In this document: positions 1 to 9,240 of the stretch, in pieces
Layout: each line of letters starts with the position of its first letter
How positions within the stretch are numbered: the first letter of the stretch is position 1
NCBI RefSeq assembly: GCF_009765875.1
Contig: NZ_LMUP01000008.1
Location: 170,938-234,937, forward strand
Direction: 5' to 3'
From: Pedobacter sp. L105
GTDB taxonomy: Bacteria; Bacteroidota; Bacteroidia; Sphingobacteriales; Sphingobacteriaceae
Length of the DNA: 64,000 nt
Translations under genes and position numbers: made by a program
The notes under the pieces: generated by a model
What the model saw: the letters and a program-made list of their open reading frames with translations, nothing else
Database searches by the model: none
Told to the model about the DNA's origin: nothing

Positions 1-1
1 C

Positions 2-868
2 GGAGAAGTACAAAATACAGGTTATGAATTTAAGGCTGATTTCCAGGTGCTGCCGGTAACAAAAAACGGAGTGAGTTTAAATCTGGCTGGTAACCTTGCT
101 ATTCAGGATTCAAAAGTGATTTCACTCACTAACGGATTATCTTCAGTTGTTCTTCCAGGCGGCTACTCTAACGTATACACCGCTGCAGTGGTAGGTCAGT
201 CTTTCCCTTCCTTATATGGAACAGATATCATCCGTGATCCACAGGGACGGCCGGTAGTTGATGCAAAAACTGGCGCTACGACTTTAAATCCCTCTTTGGT
301 AGACCTCGGTCGTACTACACCAAAATATATTATGGGCTTAACACAAACAGTGAACTACAAAACTGTAACCCTAACATTAGTGGAAGAATACAGGGGTGAC
401 TATGTAGAGTTCAACCAAGGCTTACAGTCTGCCACAGGAGATGGCGTATCGGATCTTTCTACACAGGCAGGACGGTCGCGTTTTATATTCCCCAATTCGG
501 TCATACAAACTTCACCCGGAGTATATGTCCCAAACACAAACGTAGCTGTAGCTAATGGTAATTTGGGCTTCTGGACTTCCGGTGGATATTCTTTAGCAGC
601 AAGTTCTTATGTATCGAGCGGAGCATTCTGGAAATTACGTGAAGCCAATCTGAATTTTGATTTGTCTTCTTATATTAAAAAGTACAAGTTTATTAAAAGG
701 GCATCCTTTGCTTTATTTGGCAGAAACCTGCTGATGTGGAGACCTAAAACAAATACATGGACAGATCCCGAATACTCACGTACCACAGGCAACAGTGTTG
801 GTATAAATGATCAGGATCAACTTCCTCCAACCAGAATTTTCGGAGCCAATCTTAATGTAACATTTTAA
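2..868 (+). CDS. SusC/RagA-type TonB-linked outer membrane protein, C-terminal part (5' truncated by window edge)
   Basis: This is the last roughly 288 residues of a TonB-dependent outer-membrane transporter of the SusC/RagA type, which imports oligosaccharides or peptides together with a SusD lipoprotein lid. The frame is open from base 2, so the gene starts outside the window; an internal ATG at 47 is not its start. The visible part is alternating beta-strand and loop sequence, with strand motifs such as FKADFQV and FWKLREANLNFDL, the FALFGRNLLMW segment typical of SusC C-termini, and a terminal FGANLNVTF ending in Phe, as expected for BAM-inserted barrels. A SusD-like lipoprotein follows 134 bp downstream on the same strand, which strongly supports the assignment. 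The substrate cannot be told from this fragment. Confidence 0.88.
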   Translation, partial: GEVQNTGYEFKADFQVLPVTKNGVSLNLAGNLAIQDSKVISLTNGLSSVVLPGGYSNVYTAAVVGQSFPSLYGTDIIRDPQGRPVVDAKTGATTLNPSLVDLGRTTPKYIMGLTQTVNYKTVTLTLVEEYRGDYVEFNQGLQSATGDGVSDLSTQAGRSRFIFPNSVIQTSPGVYVPNTNVAVANGNLGFWTSGGYSLAASSYVSSGAFWKLREANLNFDLSSYIKKYKFIKRASFALFGRNLLMWRPKTNTWTDPEYSRTTGNSVGINDQDQLPPTRIFGANLNVTF

Positions 869-1002
869 TGGAATCATCATGATCTTTCAAAACCTGCTTC
901 ACGCTAGGAAGGGACCGGTAAGCTCTTGAATTCAAATAAACAATAAGAGTTAACGATCATGATAGTTTCAACACCCATAAATAAATAATCATTGATATTC
1001 TA

Positions 1003-2514
1003 ATGAAAAAAAACATGAAAAAATATATATCCGTCTTATTCATTGTATTCGCCATAACTTCAAGTGGTTGCAAGAAGAATTATCTGGAATTGTCTACTAA
1101 CCCGAATTTGCCAATTGCTGTTACTCCCGGACTTTTATTATCCGGAGCTTTAGCAGGTACAGCATCTGTGCTCAATGGATATACAAAAGCAAACAGCGGA
1201 AACTATTATACCAGTTATACCATGTATGCCTGCTGGATAGGATATCTGTCAAATAGTCCTGGCGGTGGGGCTTTACAACTTGTTCAATATGCGTTTATCA
1301 GTTCTAATTTTGATATGTGGACTAAGATCTATCTGAATTTATCAAATTACAATGCATTGGGCAAATCAACTACAGAGCCCTATTACCTCGCCATTGACAA
1401 AATTATGCTTGCCTTTAATTTCGAACAACTGGTTGACAACTATAATGATGTTCCTTATACGGAAGCATTTTCAGCAAGCCTGACACCTAAATATGATAAA
1501 GGCTCGGCGATCTATGACGACCTGCTTAAACAACTTGATGCTGCCATGGTTATGATTCAGAATGCTCCTGCATCTGCTACCAATCCAGGCACATCAGACA
1601 TTATGTATGGTGGCAATATGCAAAACTGGCTAAAGTTTGCCAACACCCTGAAATTAAGAATCGCCATCAGACAATCTAACTTAACTGCTAAAGCGGCCAT
1701 TTTAAAAAGTGCTGTCGCTGCTACCTCGGCGATAGGATACCTGGATTCAACGAATCCTGCAACAGTTAATCCAGGCTATTTAGATAGCGATGCGAATGGC
1801 GGTGAACAAAGCCCGCTTTGGATGAACTATGGATACACACAGTCAGGAAGTGCACAGACTAACAATTCCAGTTACATGGCTAACTCTTACGGAGTGAATT
1901 TCTATTTAAACCACAATGATCCGCGTGCCAAACAAGTTTATGCTGTCAATCCTTCAGGAAATCTGGTTGCTGATCCATTTGGTGCAACAGTTACCACTCC
2001 TGCCGGATTAACTCCAAGCCGTGTAGGTCCGGGTGTTTTACAAAGTCCTACTATGAATGCTATCATCATGTCAGCGCCGGAAGCATTATTTTTGCAAGCT
2101 GAGGCAGCAAGCACAGGCTTGATCAGCGGTAATGCACAAACCTTATACAATGCAGGTATCACCGCTTCATTTGAAAACCTCCTGGTTACCAACCCTGATG
2201 CAGCAGCTCTTGCATATTATACACAGCCCAACATTGCCTTCCCGGTAGCAGGAACACCTGCTCAGCAACAAAAAGCAATTATCGTGCAAAAATGGGCTGC
2301 CCTCAATCCTTATGGCGCACTGGAAGCTTTTAACGAATTCCGCAGAACAGGTTATCCTGATGATATTCCCTTATCGGTTTATCCGGGAGCAAATGCCCCC
2401 AATCAGATTACCCGTTTGTATTACCCTGCCAGCGAATACCAGACAAATGCAGCTAACGTTGGTGCCGAAGGAACTATTGATAAATTCTCTTCAAAGATAT
2501 TTTGGGCTAAATAA
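1003..2514 (+). CDS. SusD/RagB-like nutrient-binding lipoprotein
   Basis: A 503-residue outer-membrane lipoprotein that forms the substrate-capturing lid of the upstream SusC barrel. The N-terminus has a lysine-rich start, a hydrophobic stretch and a lipobox ending SSGC around residue 23, followed by KKNYLELSTNPN, a start typical of SusD-like proteins in the SusD_2-type subgroup. Helical TPR-like segments follow, including AIDKIMLAFNFEQLVDNYNDVPYTEAF, and the C-terminus has the common EAFNEFRRTGYPD motif. A second ATG four codons in (1015) is an equally good start. The gene sits between susC and a DUF1735-like lipoprotein gene. No glycoside hydrolase or peptidase is visible nearby, so the ligand is unknown. 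Confidence 0.9.
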   Translation: MKKNMKKYISVLFIVFAITSSGCKKNYLELSTNPNLPIAVTPGLLLSGALAGTASVLNGYTKANSGNYYTSYTMYACWIGYLSNSPGGGALQLVQYAFISSNFDMWTKIYLNLSNYNALGKSTTEPYYLAIDKIMLAFNFEQLVDNYNDVPYTEAFSASLTPKYDKGSAIYDDLLKQLDAAMVMIQNAPASATNPGTSDIMYGGNMQNWLKFANTLKLRIAIRQSNLTAKAAILKSAVAATSAIGYLDSTNPATVNPGYLDSDANGGEQSPLWMNYGYTQSGSAQTNNSSYMANSYGVNFYLNHNDPRAKQVYAVNPSGNLVADPFGATVTTPAGLTPSRVGPGVLQSPTMNAIIMSAPEALFLQAEAASTGLISGNAQTLYNAGITASFENLLVTNPDAAALAYYTQPNIAFPVAGTPAQQQKAIIVQKWAALNPYGALEAFNEFRRTGYPDDIPLSVYPGANAPNQITRLYYPASEYQTNAANVGAEGTIDKFSSKIFWAK

Positions 2515-2532
2515 AATTTAAAAAATTAAAAG

Positions 2533-3051
2533 ATGAAATACAAAAATCATATCAAAACAGTCGCTCTTTGTTTATTAACAATGACTGTCTTCAGTTCCTG
2601 TCTAAAAGACAAAACCTACGTAGACTTTAAAGATGCAGGTGCAACTATTGATTTTCCTGCAGTGGCTTATCACGGAGAATTTAATGATATCAGCCTGGCT
2701 GCTTCGCCTACACTTACAGCCTATCCCGTACTGGTTAATGTTTCCGTACCAAAAGCCTTGTCTACAGCAGTACATATTGTCCTGAAAGTTGATCCGGCAG
2801 CATTAACAGCTTACAATACGGCACAGGCCGCTGCAGGACTACCAGTTTATACATTAATGTCTACCAACAATTACACAATTCCTGATCTAACTGCCACAGT
2901 TCCGGCAAATCAAACTAGCGGTTCTGTGACGGTAAATTTCAATACCAGTGCGATCCTAACTACAGATGTCCTTCCTTTAACAATTATAAGCACTGATGCA
3001 GGTGTCATCAATCAATACAATACCATACTCTACCATGTTACTGTAAAATAA
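2533..3051 (+). CDS. DUF1735-like surface lipoprotein of the SusCD operon
   Basis: A 172-residue predicted lipoprotein. The N-terminus carries a signal peptide with the lipobox FSSC at about residue 23, then a beta-rich domain resembling DUF1735 (the N-terminal domain of the BT_3987 family): PVLVNVSVPKALSTAVHIVLKVD, a Tyr-rich middle, and PANQTSGSVTVNFNTSAIL. Proteins of this sort are commonly the third gene of SusCD loci and sit on the cell surface as accessory glycan-binding or structural lipoproteins. It starts 18 bp after the SusD stop, so it is co-transcribed, and a strong terminator follows 17 bp after its stop. No catalytic motif is visible. Membership of DUF1735 is by pattern and not confirmed. 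Confidence 0.75.
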   Translation: MKYKNHIKTVALCLLTMTVFSSCLKDKTYVDFKDAGATIDFPAVAYHGEFNDISLAASPTLTAYPVLVNVSVPKALSTAVHIVLKVDPAALTAYNTAQAAAGLPVYTLMSTNNYTIPDLTATVPANQTSGSVTVNFNTSAILTTDVLPLTIISTDAGVINQYNTILYHVTVK

Positions 3052-3068
3052 CCCAGGTAAACGTAAAA

Positions 3069-3106
3069 AGCCGCCTCATCTTAAAAGATGTCAGGCGGCT
3101 TTTTTA
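3069..3106 (+). terminator. Rho-independent terminator of the SusCD operon
   Basis: A GC-rich hairpin with arms AGCCGCCT and AGGCGGCT, extended imperfectly by CATCTT and AAGATG, is followed by a run of six T. It lies just after the DUF1735-like gene and before a convergent gene. Confidence 0.85.
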
Positions 3107-3136
3107 CATTTTAAAATTACATGCAAGCATGCTGAT

Positions 3137-4030
3137 TTATTTAAACTCGTATCCTATAGCAAATAGGTTTTCTACAAAATTGATCTTCTGGCTGGCTTTA
3201 TCTATATTATCTCTTCCTGTGGTATGTACATTTTTTAAGTTAACGTATCCAACCTTCGTTGTATTCTGGAAATAAAGGTGTTTACTGACATAGAATTTCA
3301 ACCCCATTTCAGCCGACACGCCGAAACCAGCAACATTCCAGTGGTTATTACGTCCCTGATCAAACAAATGTGCATCTGTTCTTGGGATCATTGGCCCACC
3401 ACCTATACCTGTTTCAAGGGTCAGCGAAGTTTCATGCGAAGGTGCTACCCAGATATCATCATAACGTTCAATTTGCGCATTCAGATAATTAAATCCATCC
3501 GTATGCTCATAACGTAACTGATCGCTGGTCCAGTTAAGCTTTTGTCCGTTATAAGTGCCCGCAAAACTTCCTGTAGGAACAGAAGGAGTAGAGATCTCAG
3601 AACCTATAGTACCATAAGTGGCTATACTTTGAGGAATATCCACTACATATTTCATGTGGTCCCATCCTATGGAAACACTGTAATTATCTTTAATAAAATA
3701 GCCTACACGAAGATTATATTGGGGTTCAGTGATCAGTCCGGGATTCAAATAATTCCAGGCCAATGGAGATTGTCTGTCATGTGCAACCACACTTTTTAAA
3801 GTGAAGTCATAACCAGGCCCTTTAAAATTGATATCACTCTTATCATAGTAAGAGTGATTATATCCCCAGTGAACATAAAAATCCCCTTTTCTGGAGAAAT
3901 CCCGCTTAACTTCATTAGAGAAGAGGCTCTTGCCGATAACTACATCGCCATCTGGCATATTTGTATTTTCTTGTGCTTTAATCTTTTGACCAACAAAGAG
4001 TAACAGCACCAATATGTAACGTTTTTTCAC
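3137..4030 (-). CDS. Predicted outer-membrane beta-barrel protein, function unknown
   Basis: A 297-residue secreted protein. It starts with GTG at 4030 (MKKRYILVLLLFVGQKIKAQ after initiation) and has a signal peptide with a likely cleavage after KAQ. The remainder is alternating aromatic and polar residues typical of outer-membrane barrels (FYVHWGYNHSYY, YNLRVGYFIKDNYSVSIGWDHMKYVV, LFAIGYEFK at the end). It resembles the many small porin-like or OMP_b-brl-like proteins of Bacteroidota, but I do not recognise the family. A TAnnTTTG box ends 4 bp upstream of the GTG, suggesting a leaderless mRNA. It is transcribed on its own, convergent with the SusCD operon. Confidence 0.7.
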   Translation of the reverse strand: MKKRYILVLLLFVGQKIKAQENTNMPDGDVVIGKSLFSNEVKRDFSRKGDFYVHWGYNHSYYDKSDINFKGPGYDFTLKSVVAHDRQSPLAWNYLNPGLITEPQYNLRVGYFIKDNYSVSIGWDHMKYVVDIPQSIATYGTIGSEISTPSVPTGSFAGTYNGQKLNWTSDQLRYEHTDGFNYLNAQIERYDDIWVAPSHETSLTLETGIGGGPMIPRTDAHLFDQGRNNHWNVAGFGVSAEMGLKFYVSKHLYFQNTTKVGYVNLKNVHTTGRDNIDKASQKINFVENLFAIGYEFK

Positions 4031-4034
4031 AAAA

Positions 4035-4042
4035 CAAACATA
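4035..4042 (-). promoter_or_regulatory. Candidate -7 box (TATGTTTG) immediately upstream of a GTG start
   Basis: Read on the minus strand this matches the Bacteroidota -7 consensus TAnnTTTG. With the usual spacing the transcript would start at about 4030-4031, that is, at the start codon. No clear -33 TTG is seen at the ideal distance. Confidence 0.4.
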
Positions 4043-4116
4043 CGAATAACCGTTAAAATATGTTAAAACAATAATTGAATATTAAGAATTTTAATCTACA
4101 TTTAATACAAATGTCA

Positions 4117-4150
4117 TAAAAAAAGCCTGTTGAATAATCAACAGGCTTTT
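4117..4150 (-). terminator. Rho-independent terminator downstream of sucB
   Basis: A perfect stem AAAAGCCTGTTGA / TCAACAGGCTTTT with a short loop, followed by a T-tract in the minus-strand direction. It ends the sucA-sucB operon 19 bp after the sucB stop. Confidence 0.85.
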
Positions 4151-4168
4151 CCCATTTATTTTTTTATA

Positions 4169-5401
4169 CTATACCCCTAATAATAGACGGGCTGGATCTT
4201 CCAGTAATTGTTTTACCCTTACCAAAAAGCCAACAGACTCTCTGCCATCGATGATACGGTGATCATAAGACAAGGCCAGGTACATCATCGGACGAATAAC
4301 TACTTCGCCTTTCTCTGCAATAGGACGCTCAATGATATTGTGCATACCTAAAATTGCAGACTGCGGAGCATTAATGATCGGGGTTGACATCATGGAGCCA
4401 AATACACCACCATTAGTAATTGTAAACGTTCCGCCGGTCATCTCTTCAATAGTCAATTTGCTGTCACGTGCTTTAGTAGCCAGTTCAATTACCGATTTCT
4501 CGATCTGGGCAAGGGTCATGCTTTCCGCGTTTCTAATGATTGGCACTACCAATCCTTTAGGTGCAGAAACTGCAATAGAAATATCAACAAAATCATTAAA
4601 AATTACCGCATCACCATCAATACGCGCATTAACGGCCGGGAAATCTTTCATTGCTTCGCAAACAGCTTTTGTAAAGAAACTCATGAAGCCTAAGCCTACA
4701 CCATATTTTTCCTTAAACTGATCTTTATATTTTCCGCGCAGGTCCATGATCGGTTTCATGTTCACCTCGTTAAACGTGGTTAACATTGCTGTTTCATTTT
4801 TAACGGCCACTAAACGTTTAGCCACTGTTTTGCGCAATGGAGACATTTTTTCCCTGCGTTCATTTCTTGCACCAGCAACTGCAACCGGGGCAGCCGTTAC
4901 TGCTGGTTTTGATGCAGGAGCAGGGGCTGCTGCTGGTTTAGCAGCATTCAGTGCATCCTCTTTAGTAATCCTTCCATCAACGCCAGATCCTTTAACAGTT
5001 CCGGCATCAACGCCTTTTTCTGCTAAAATCTTTCCTGCTGCAGGTGAAGGGGTTCCTGTTGCATAGCTGTCACCAGATTTTTCAGCTACCGGGGCAGCCT
5101 GTTTATCCGCTGCAACGAGCGCTTTCTCTTCAACAGGTGCCGCTGCTACTATTGGGGCGGCAGCTCCGCCTTCTTCAATACTACAAACTACTGCTCCTAT
5201 AGCTAAAGTATCACCTTCATTTGCTATAGTTTTTAAAGTTCCGGCTTTCTCAGCGGTTAACTCAAAAGTTGCTTTATCAGATTCCAGTTCCGCTATTACT
5301 TCATCCATTTCCACTGTATCACCGTCGTGCTTTAGCCATTGCGACAAAACAACTTCGGTAATTGACTCTCCTACTGGTGGAACTTTTATTTCTAGACTCA
5401 T
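4169..5401 (-). CDS. sucB: Dihydrolipoyllysine-residue succinyltransferase (E2 of 2-oxoglutarate dehydrogenase)
   Basis: The 410-residue E2 core of the 2-oxoglutarate dehydrogenase complex, which transfers the succinyl group from lipoate to CoA in the TCA cycle. Residues 1-75 form a lipoyl domain with the modified lysine K43 in ESDKATFEL. After an Ala/Pro-rich linker comes the E3/E1-binding domain around residues 115-155 (SPAAGKILAEKGVD, GSGVDGRITKEDAL), then a second Ala/Pro linker, then the catalytic domain. The active-site signature SYDHRIIDGRE gives H381 and D385. Length and order match family members with one lipoyl domain. It follows sucA by 19 bp on the same strand, so the two are made together; lpd (E3) is not in the window. 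Confidence 0.97.
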   Translation of the reverse strand: MSLEIKVPPVGESITEVVLSQWLKHDGDTVEMDEVIAELESDKATFELTAEKAGTLKTIANEGDTLAIGAVVCSIEEGGAAAPIVAAAPVEEKALVAADKQAAPVAEKSGDSYATGTPSPAAGKILAEKGVDAGTVKGSGVDGRITKEDALNAAKPAAAPAPASKPAVTAAPVAVAGARNERREKMSPLRKTVAKRLVAVKNETAMLTTFNEVNMKPIMDLRGKYKDQFKEKYGVGLGFMSFFTKAVCEAMKDFPAVNARIDGDAVIFNDFVDISIAVSAPKGLVVPIIRNAESMTLAQIEKSVIELATKARDSKLTIEEMTGGTFTITNGGVFGSMMSTPIINAPQSAILGMHNIIERPIAEKGEVVIRPMMYLALSYDHRIIDGRESVGFLVRVKQLLEDPARLLLGV

Positions 5402-5420
5402 AATTGATGTATTATATTTT

Positions 5421-8216
5421 CTAATCTACGTTATATACTTTATTCACTGATTTCTTAGCTATTTTCTTGTCTGTTTCCGAAACAGACGTTTCGAAAGCCT
5501 TAGCCAGAATATAAGCCTGCTGATCTGCATGCTGTTTAGCAAAACCAGATGCAGTACTGCTACTTTCTTTTCTTGAAATTACTTCAATAGCTGCAAATAC
5601 CGTTTTTCTTGTTTTACGCAGCAGGTAAGGCCATGCTCCCATATTCTCAGGTTCTTCCTGAACCCAGATGGCTTCCTTAGCATTTTTATAGCCTTTGTAA
5701 ACAGTCTCCATCTGCGCCAGCGGCGTAGGATACAACTGTTCTACACGAACGATTGCTACATTTTTGATCTGCTCACGCTGTTGTTTTTCCAGCAATTCAT
5801 AATAGATCTTGCCACTGCAGAAAAGCACCCTGTTTACTTCATTCGCTTTCACATTGGCATCATCAATCACTTCTTTGAATTTACCTTCAGTAAAATCTTC
5901 CAGTGGTGAAACACACATTGGATGACGCAACAAGCTTTTAGGAGTAAAAACGATTAATGGCTTTCTGAAATCACGTTTAAACTGACGGCGGATGGCATGG
6001 AAAAAGTTAGCTGGAGTAGAACAATTGGTTACCTGCATATTGTAATCAGCACATAGTTCCATAAAACGCTCAATCCTTGCAGATGAATGTTCGGGTCCCT
6101 GGCCTTCATAACCATGTGGTAATAACATCACTAATCCGTTTTCACGCTGCCATTTAGTTTCAGCACTGGCAATATACTGGTCAACCACAATCTGTGCACC
6201 ATTAAAGAAATCACCAAACTGTGCTTCCCAAATAGTTAATGCATTTGGATTGGCCATTGCATAACCGTACTCAAAACCTAAAACACCATATTCAGATAAA
6301 TGAGAATTATAAATATCAAAAGGAGCCTGCTGATCTGAAAGATTTGCTAACGGGATATATTCCTCTTCAGAATCTTCCAGGGTTAACACAGCATGACGGT
6401 GAGAAAAAGTACCACGTTCTACATCCTGACCACTCAGGCGAACTCTCTTGCCTTCAGTCAGTATAGTTGCATACGCCAATTGCTCGCCCATTGCCCAATC
6501 AAAAACATGTGTTTCAGTAGCCATCTTATTACGGTCGGCAAACAACTTCTCAATCTTCTTGAAGAACTTTTTATCTGCTGGCAAAGTGCTGATTCGTTTT
6601 GCTATCTCCAGCAGCGTACTTTTCTTAACGGATGTATCAGGTGAAACCACAAAATCTTCTGCACTGGCAATACGCATATCAGACCAGGCACCGGCAAATT
6701 TCACTGCCTGATAAGTAGAGGTCAGCTCTTTCGCTTCATTCAACCGTTCCTGTAAAATTCCGCGAAACTCAGCTTCCATTTCTTTGGCCAGACTGGCTTC
6801 CAGTTTACCTTCTCCAATCAGCTGTTTAATATAAATATCCCTTGGATTAGCATGCTGCTCAATCAGTTTATACAATAAAGGCTGAGTAAACTTAGGCTCA
6901 TCTGCCTCATTATGTCCAAATCTGCGGTAACACAGGATATCAATGAATACATCATTTTTATATTTCTGACGGTATTCCATAGCCAGGTTGATGGCATATA
7001 CCAAAGCCTCTACATCATCCCCGTTCACATGGAACACAGGAGAAAGGGTAACTTTAGCAATATCAGTACAATAAGTACTGGTACGTCCGTCTTTATAATT
7101 TGTGGTAAATCCAATCTGGTTATTGATCACCAGGTGAATAGTTCCACCGGTTTTATAACCATCCAAACCAGCCATCTGGATCACTTCATATACAATACCC
7201 TGACCAGCAACAGAAGCGTCACCATGGATAAGGATCGGTGCGATACGTGAATCATCACCTCCGTATTTAAAGTCGATCTTTGAACGTGTCATTCCTTCAA
7301 CCACACCATTTACTGTTTCCAGGTGGGATGGATTAGGACAAAGGCTCAGGTGAACATTTTTCCCTTCGTTAGTGGTTACATCTGTAGAGTAACCGAGGTG
7401 ATACTTCACATCACCACCGAAAGGAGATTCTGCACTATAACCTTTACCTTCAAATTCAGCAAAAATATCTTTATAGGTTTTTTGCATGATATTGGCCAGA
7501 ACGTTTAAACGTCCCCTGTGCGCCATACCAATTACAAATTCTTCAATCCCCATATTAGAGCCTTTTTCGATCACTGAATCCAGCGCCGGAATTAAAGCTT
7601 CAGCACCTTCTAATGAAAAGCGCTTCTGTCCAAGAAACTTGGTGCCTAAAAAGTTCTCAAAACTAACTGCCTCGTTTAATTTTTTCAGGATTCTTCTTTT
7701 TTCCTCAATGGAGAAATTTGGTGTATTCTGCACACTCTCCATTTTATTTTCAATCCAGCTTAAAACCTCAGGCGTACGCACAAATTTGTACTCCGCACCG
7801 ATAGACCTGCAATAGGTTTTGGTCAGGAAAGCAACAATATCACTTAGTTTTGCCGCACCAATGCCCAGTTCAACGCCGGAATTAAAAACAGTATCCAGAT
7901 CAGCCGCACTCAGTCCAAAATTCTCAATATCAAGAGTGGGTAAATGATGGCGTCTCTCCCTTACAGGGTTAGTATGTGTAAAAAGATGCCCGCGCTGACG
8001 ATATCCGTTGATAAGGTTTAAAACATTGACTTCTTTTAAAAATTGTTCAGGGGTCACTTCGCTGACTGCGCCAGCATCCGCTCCTCTTCCAAAATCAAAT
8101 CCTTCAAAAAATTTCTGCCAGCCGAATTCAACTGCATTTGCATCTTGTTTATAAGTTTGATAGATGGAATCGATGTATTCGGCATTTGCGCCGTTGAGAT
8201 AAGATAAATTATCCAT
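5421..8216 (-). CDS. sucA: 2-oxoglutarate dehydrogenase E1 component
   Basis: A 931-residue thiamine-diphosphate-dependent decarboxylase that forms succinyl-lipoyl E2 and CO2 from 2-oxoglutarate. The N-terminus has the E2-binding helix typical of SucA (YIDSIYQTYKQDANAVEFGWQKFFEG). Further signatures are GMAHRGRLN around 230-238, the ThDP/Mg motif starting GDAS at 332 and ending NNQIGF at 365-370, and the C-terminal transketolase-like segment with LPHGYEGQGPEHSSARIERF. Length is normal for the family. The ATG at 8216 is preceded by a TAATTTTG promoter box. It is the first gene of a two-gene operon with sucB; the adjacent B12/MerR gene ends 54 bp upstream on the same strand. Confidence 0.97.
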   Translation of the reverse strand: MDNLSYLNGANAEYIDSIYQTYKQDANAVEFGWQKFFEGFDFGRGADAGAVSEVTPEQFLKEVNVLNLINGYRQRGHLFTHTNPVRERRHHLPTLDIENFGLSAADLDTVFNSGVELGIGAAKLSDIVAFLTKTYCRSIGAEYKFVRTPEVLSWIENKMESVQNTPNFSIEEKRRILKKLNEAVSFENFLGTKFLGQKRFSLEGAEALIPALDSVIEKGSNMGIEEFVIGMAHRGRLNVLANIMQKTYKDIFAEFEGKGYSAESPFGGDVKYHLGYSTDVTTNEGKNVHLSLCPNPSHLETVNGVVEGMTRSKIDFKYGGDDSRIAPILIHGDASVAGQGIVYEVIQMAGLDGYKTGGTIHLVINNQIGFTTNYKDGRTSTYCTDIAKVTLSPVFHVNGDDVEALVYAINLAMEYRQKYKNDVFIDILCYRRFGHNEADEPKFTQPLLYKLIEQHANPRDIYIKQLIGEGKLEASLAKEMEAEFRGILQERLNEAKELTSTYQAVKFAGAWSDMRIASAEDFVVSPDTSVKKSTLLEIAKRISTLPADKKFFKKIEKLFADRNKMATETHVFDWAMGEQLAYATILTEGKRVRLSGQDVERGTFSHRHAVLTLEDSEEEYIPLANLSDQQAPFDIYNSHLSEYGVLGFEYGYAMANPNALTIWEAQFGDFFNGAQIVVDQYIASAETKWQRENGLVMLLPHGYEGQGPEHSSARIERFMELCADYNMQVTNCSTPANFFHAIRRQFKRDFRKPLIVFTPKSLLRHPMCVSPLEDFTEGKFKEVIDDANVKANEVNRVLFCSGKIYYELLEKQQREQIKNVAIVRVEQLYPTPLAQMETVYKGYKNAKEAIWVQEEPENMGAWPYLLRKTRKTVFAAIEVISRKESSSTASGFAKQHADQQAYILAKAFETSVSETDKKIAKKSVNKVYNVD

Positions 8217-8241
8217 TGTGTATGAGTTGATATAAGTACGG

Positions 8242-8249
8242 CAAAATTA
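8242..8249 (-). promoter_or_regulatory. Candidate -7 promoter box of sucAB
   Basis: TAATTTTG on the minus strand matches TAnnTTTG. It would give a 5' leader of about 20 nt before the sucA ATG. The -33 element is not clear. Confidence 0.45.
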
Positions 8250-8270
8250 GGATTTTACCTTTAAAAACAG

Positions 8271-9149
8271 TTATAATTCTTCAAGAAAATCAACGATATC
8301 GCAAACGTTTTTAAGCGGCTTAAGCTGATTATGAACCAATATATCGAATTCCGAGATTAAACTACCGGCAACCAATAAGGGAATATCCAGATGATCCATT
8401 ACTTTGGTAATTATTTTATTGATATCCTTCCCCAGATTAAGCGACGTTAAGACCACAAAGGCATAATCAGGCCGATAAGCCGTAACTACTTTTTTAACGT
8501 CGGCATAAGGAATTTCCTGCCCCAGGTAAAGTGTATCCATCCCGCATTTCTTCAATAGGTAACGTGCAAAAAGAAGGCCAGTCTCATGCATTTCCATTTC
8601 AGGAAGAAACAACAAAAATCTTTTAGGCTTATCTTTCACCGGTTTCACCACCTTATCGATCTCTACAATCAACTTATCCCTGATCAGATTGGAAGCAAAA
8701 TGTTCATGTGATGGATCAATAGCACCGGTTTGCCATAACATCCCCGTTTTTTTCATCAGCGGAAAAAGCACCAGGTCCATTGTTTTAATCAATCCCATCT
8801 CCTCGATACAACCTGAAAGTATTTCTGAGAATGCAATTTCATCGTATTTGAGTATGGCGTCAGACAAATGAAGAACCTGTACAGTATCGTTATTCCAATC
8901 GGCCTGAAACTGTAAAACCAAATCGGCAATCTGCTTTTTGTCCATCTTCGCGATCCGGCTGATCTTATAGCCCTTTTCATTCAGCGTTACAATATTCAAC
9001 AGCAGCTTCAAATCATCTTCATCATAAAACCTGATATTGGTAGGCGTTCTTTTAGGAGGTACCAGATTATACCTTGCCTCCCATGCCCTGATGGTATGTG
9101 CTTTTATACCTATCAAGTTTTCGATATCACTGATTGAAAATTTCTTCAC
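8271..9149 (-). CDS. MerR-type, B12-binding transcriptional regulator of the CarH/LitR photoreceptor class
   Basis: A predicted adenosylcobalamin-dependent, light-responsive repressor. Numbering from an upstream TTG at 9176, residues 11-80 are a MerR-type winged helix (KFSISDIENLIGIKAHTIRAWE, then TPTNIRFYDEDDL), about 95-175 the helical B12-cap domain, and about 185-301 a Rossmann-like B12-binding domain. The cap has W148 followed nine residues later by E158-H159, the W-x9-EH signature of CarH-type photoreceptors. The B12 domain has E195-M-H197-E-T-G200, the E/DxHxxG motif supplying the lower axial His, followed by TSL at 244-246. I prefer the GTG at 9149 (292 aa, MKKFSISD), because the extra residues from the TTG look non-coding. 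It sits beside photolyase-family genes, as LitR/CarH genes often do. Light response itself is inferred. Confidence 0.88.
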   Translation of the reverse strand: MKKFSISDIENLIGIKAHTIRAWEARYNLVPPKRTPTNIRFYDEDDLKLLLNIVTLNEKGYKISRIAKMDKKQIADLVLQFQADWNNDTVQVLHLSDAILKYDEIAFSEILSGCIEEMGLIKTMDLVLFPLMKKTGMLWQTGAIDPSHEHFASNLIRDKLIVEIDKVVKPVKDKPKRFLLFLPEMEMHETGLLFARYLLKKCGMDTLYLGQEIPYADVKKVVTAYRPDYAFVVLTSLNLGKDINKIITKVMDHLDIPLLVAGSLISEFDILVHNQLKPLKNVCDIVDFLEEL

Positions 9150-9159
9150 GTTAATCTGA

Positions 9160-9177
9160 CAACAATAGTTAAACAAA
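9160..9177 (-). promoter_or_regulatory. Candidate CarH/LitR operator upstream of the MerR-B12 gene
   Basis: On the minus strand this reads TTTGTTTAACTATTGTTG: two TTGTT boxes 11 bp apart. A similar element (13 of 18 positions identical, same 11-bp spacing) lies in the cryptochrome promoter at 10566-10583. CarH-type repressors are known to bind 11-bp direct repeats. A near-consensus box CAATTTTG overlaps the left edge, so a repressor here would block the regulator's own promoter. Confidence 0.4.
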
Positions 9178-9240
9178 ATTGTTCTTAAATACCTCTCTGT
9201 TCAACTCTATAAAAAACAATATTTTTTTTCTTAAACTACC

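Noticed and set aside
869..1002. ATCATGATC/GATCATGAT words near 875 and 952 as a possible attenuator between susC and susD
   Set aside because: The arms are short, self-palindromic and about 70 bp apart. They are too weak to claim a structure.
2312..2521. 69-codon frame overlapping the 3' end of the SusD gene
   Set aside because: It lies fully within the SusD coding sequence in another frame and has no features of its own.
9150..9176. TTG start for the MerR-B12 regulator
   Set aside because: The nine added residues (including two adjacent Cys) do not belong to the MerR fold, and the segment overlaps the likely operator. The GTG at 9149 gives the expected MKKFSISD start.
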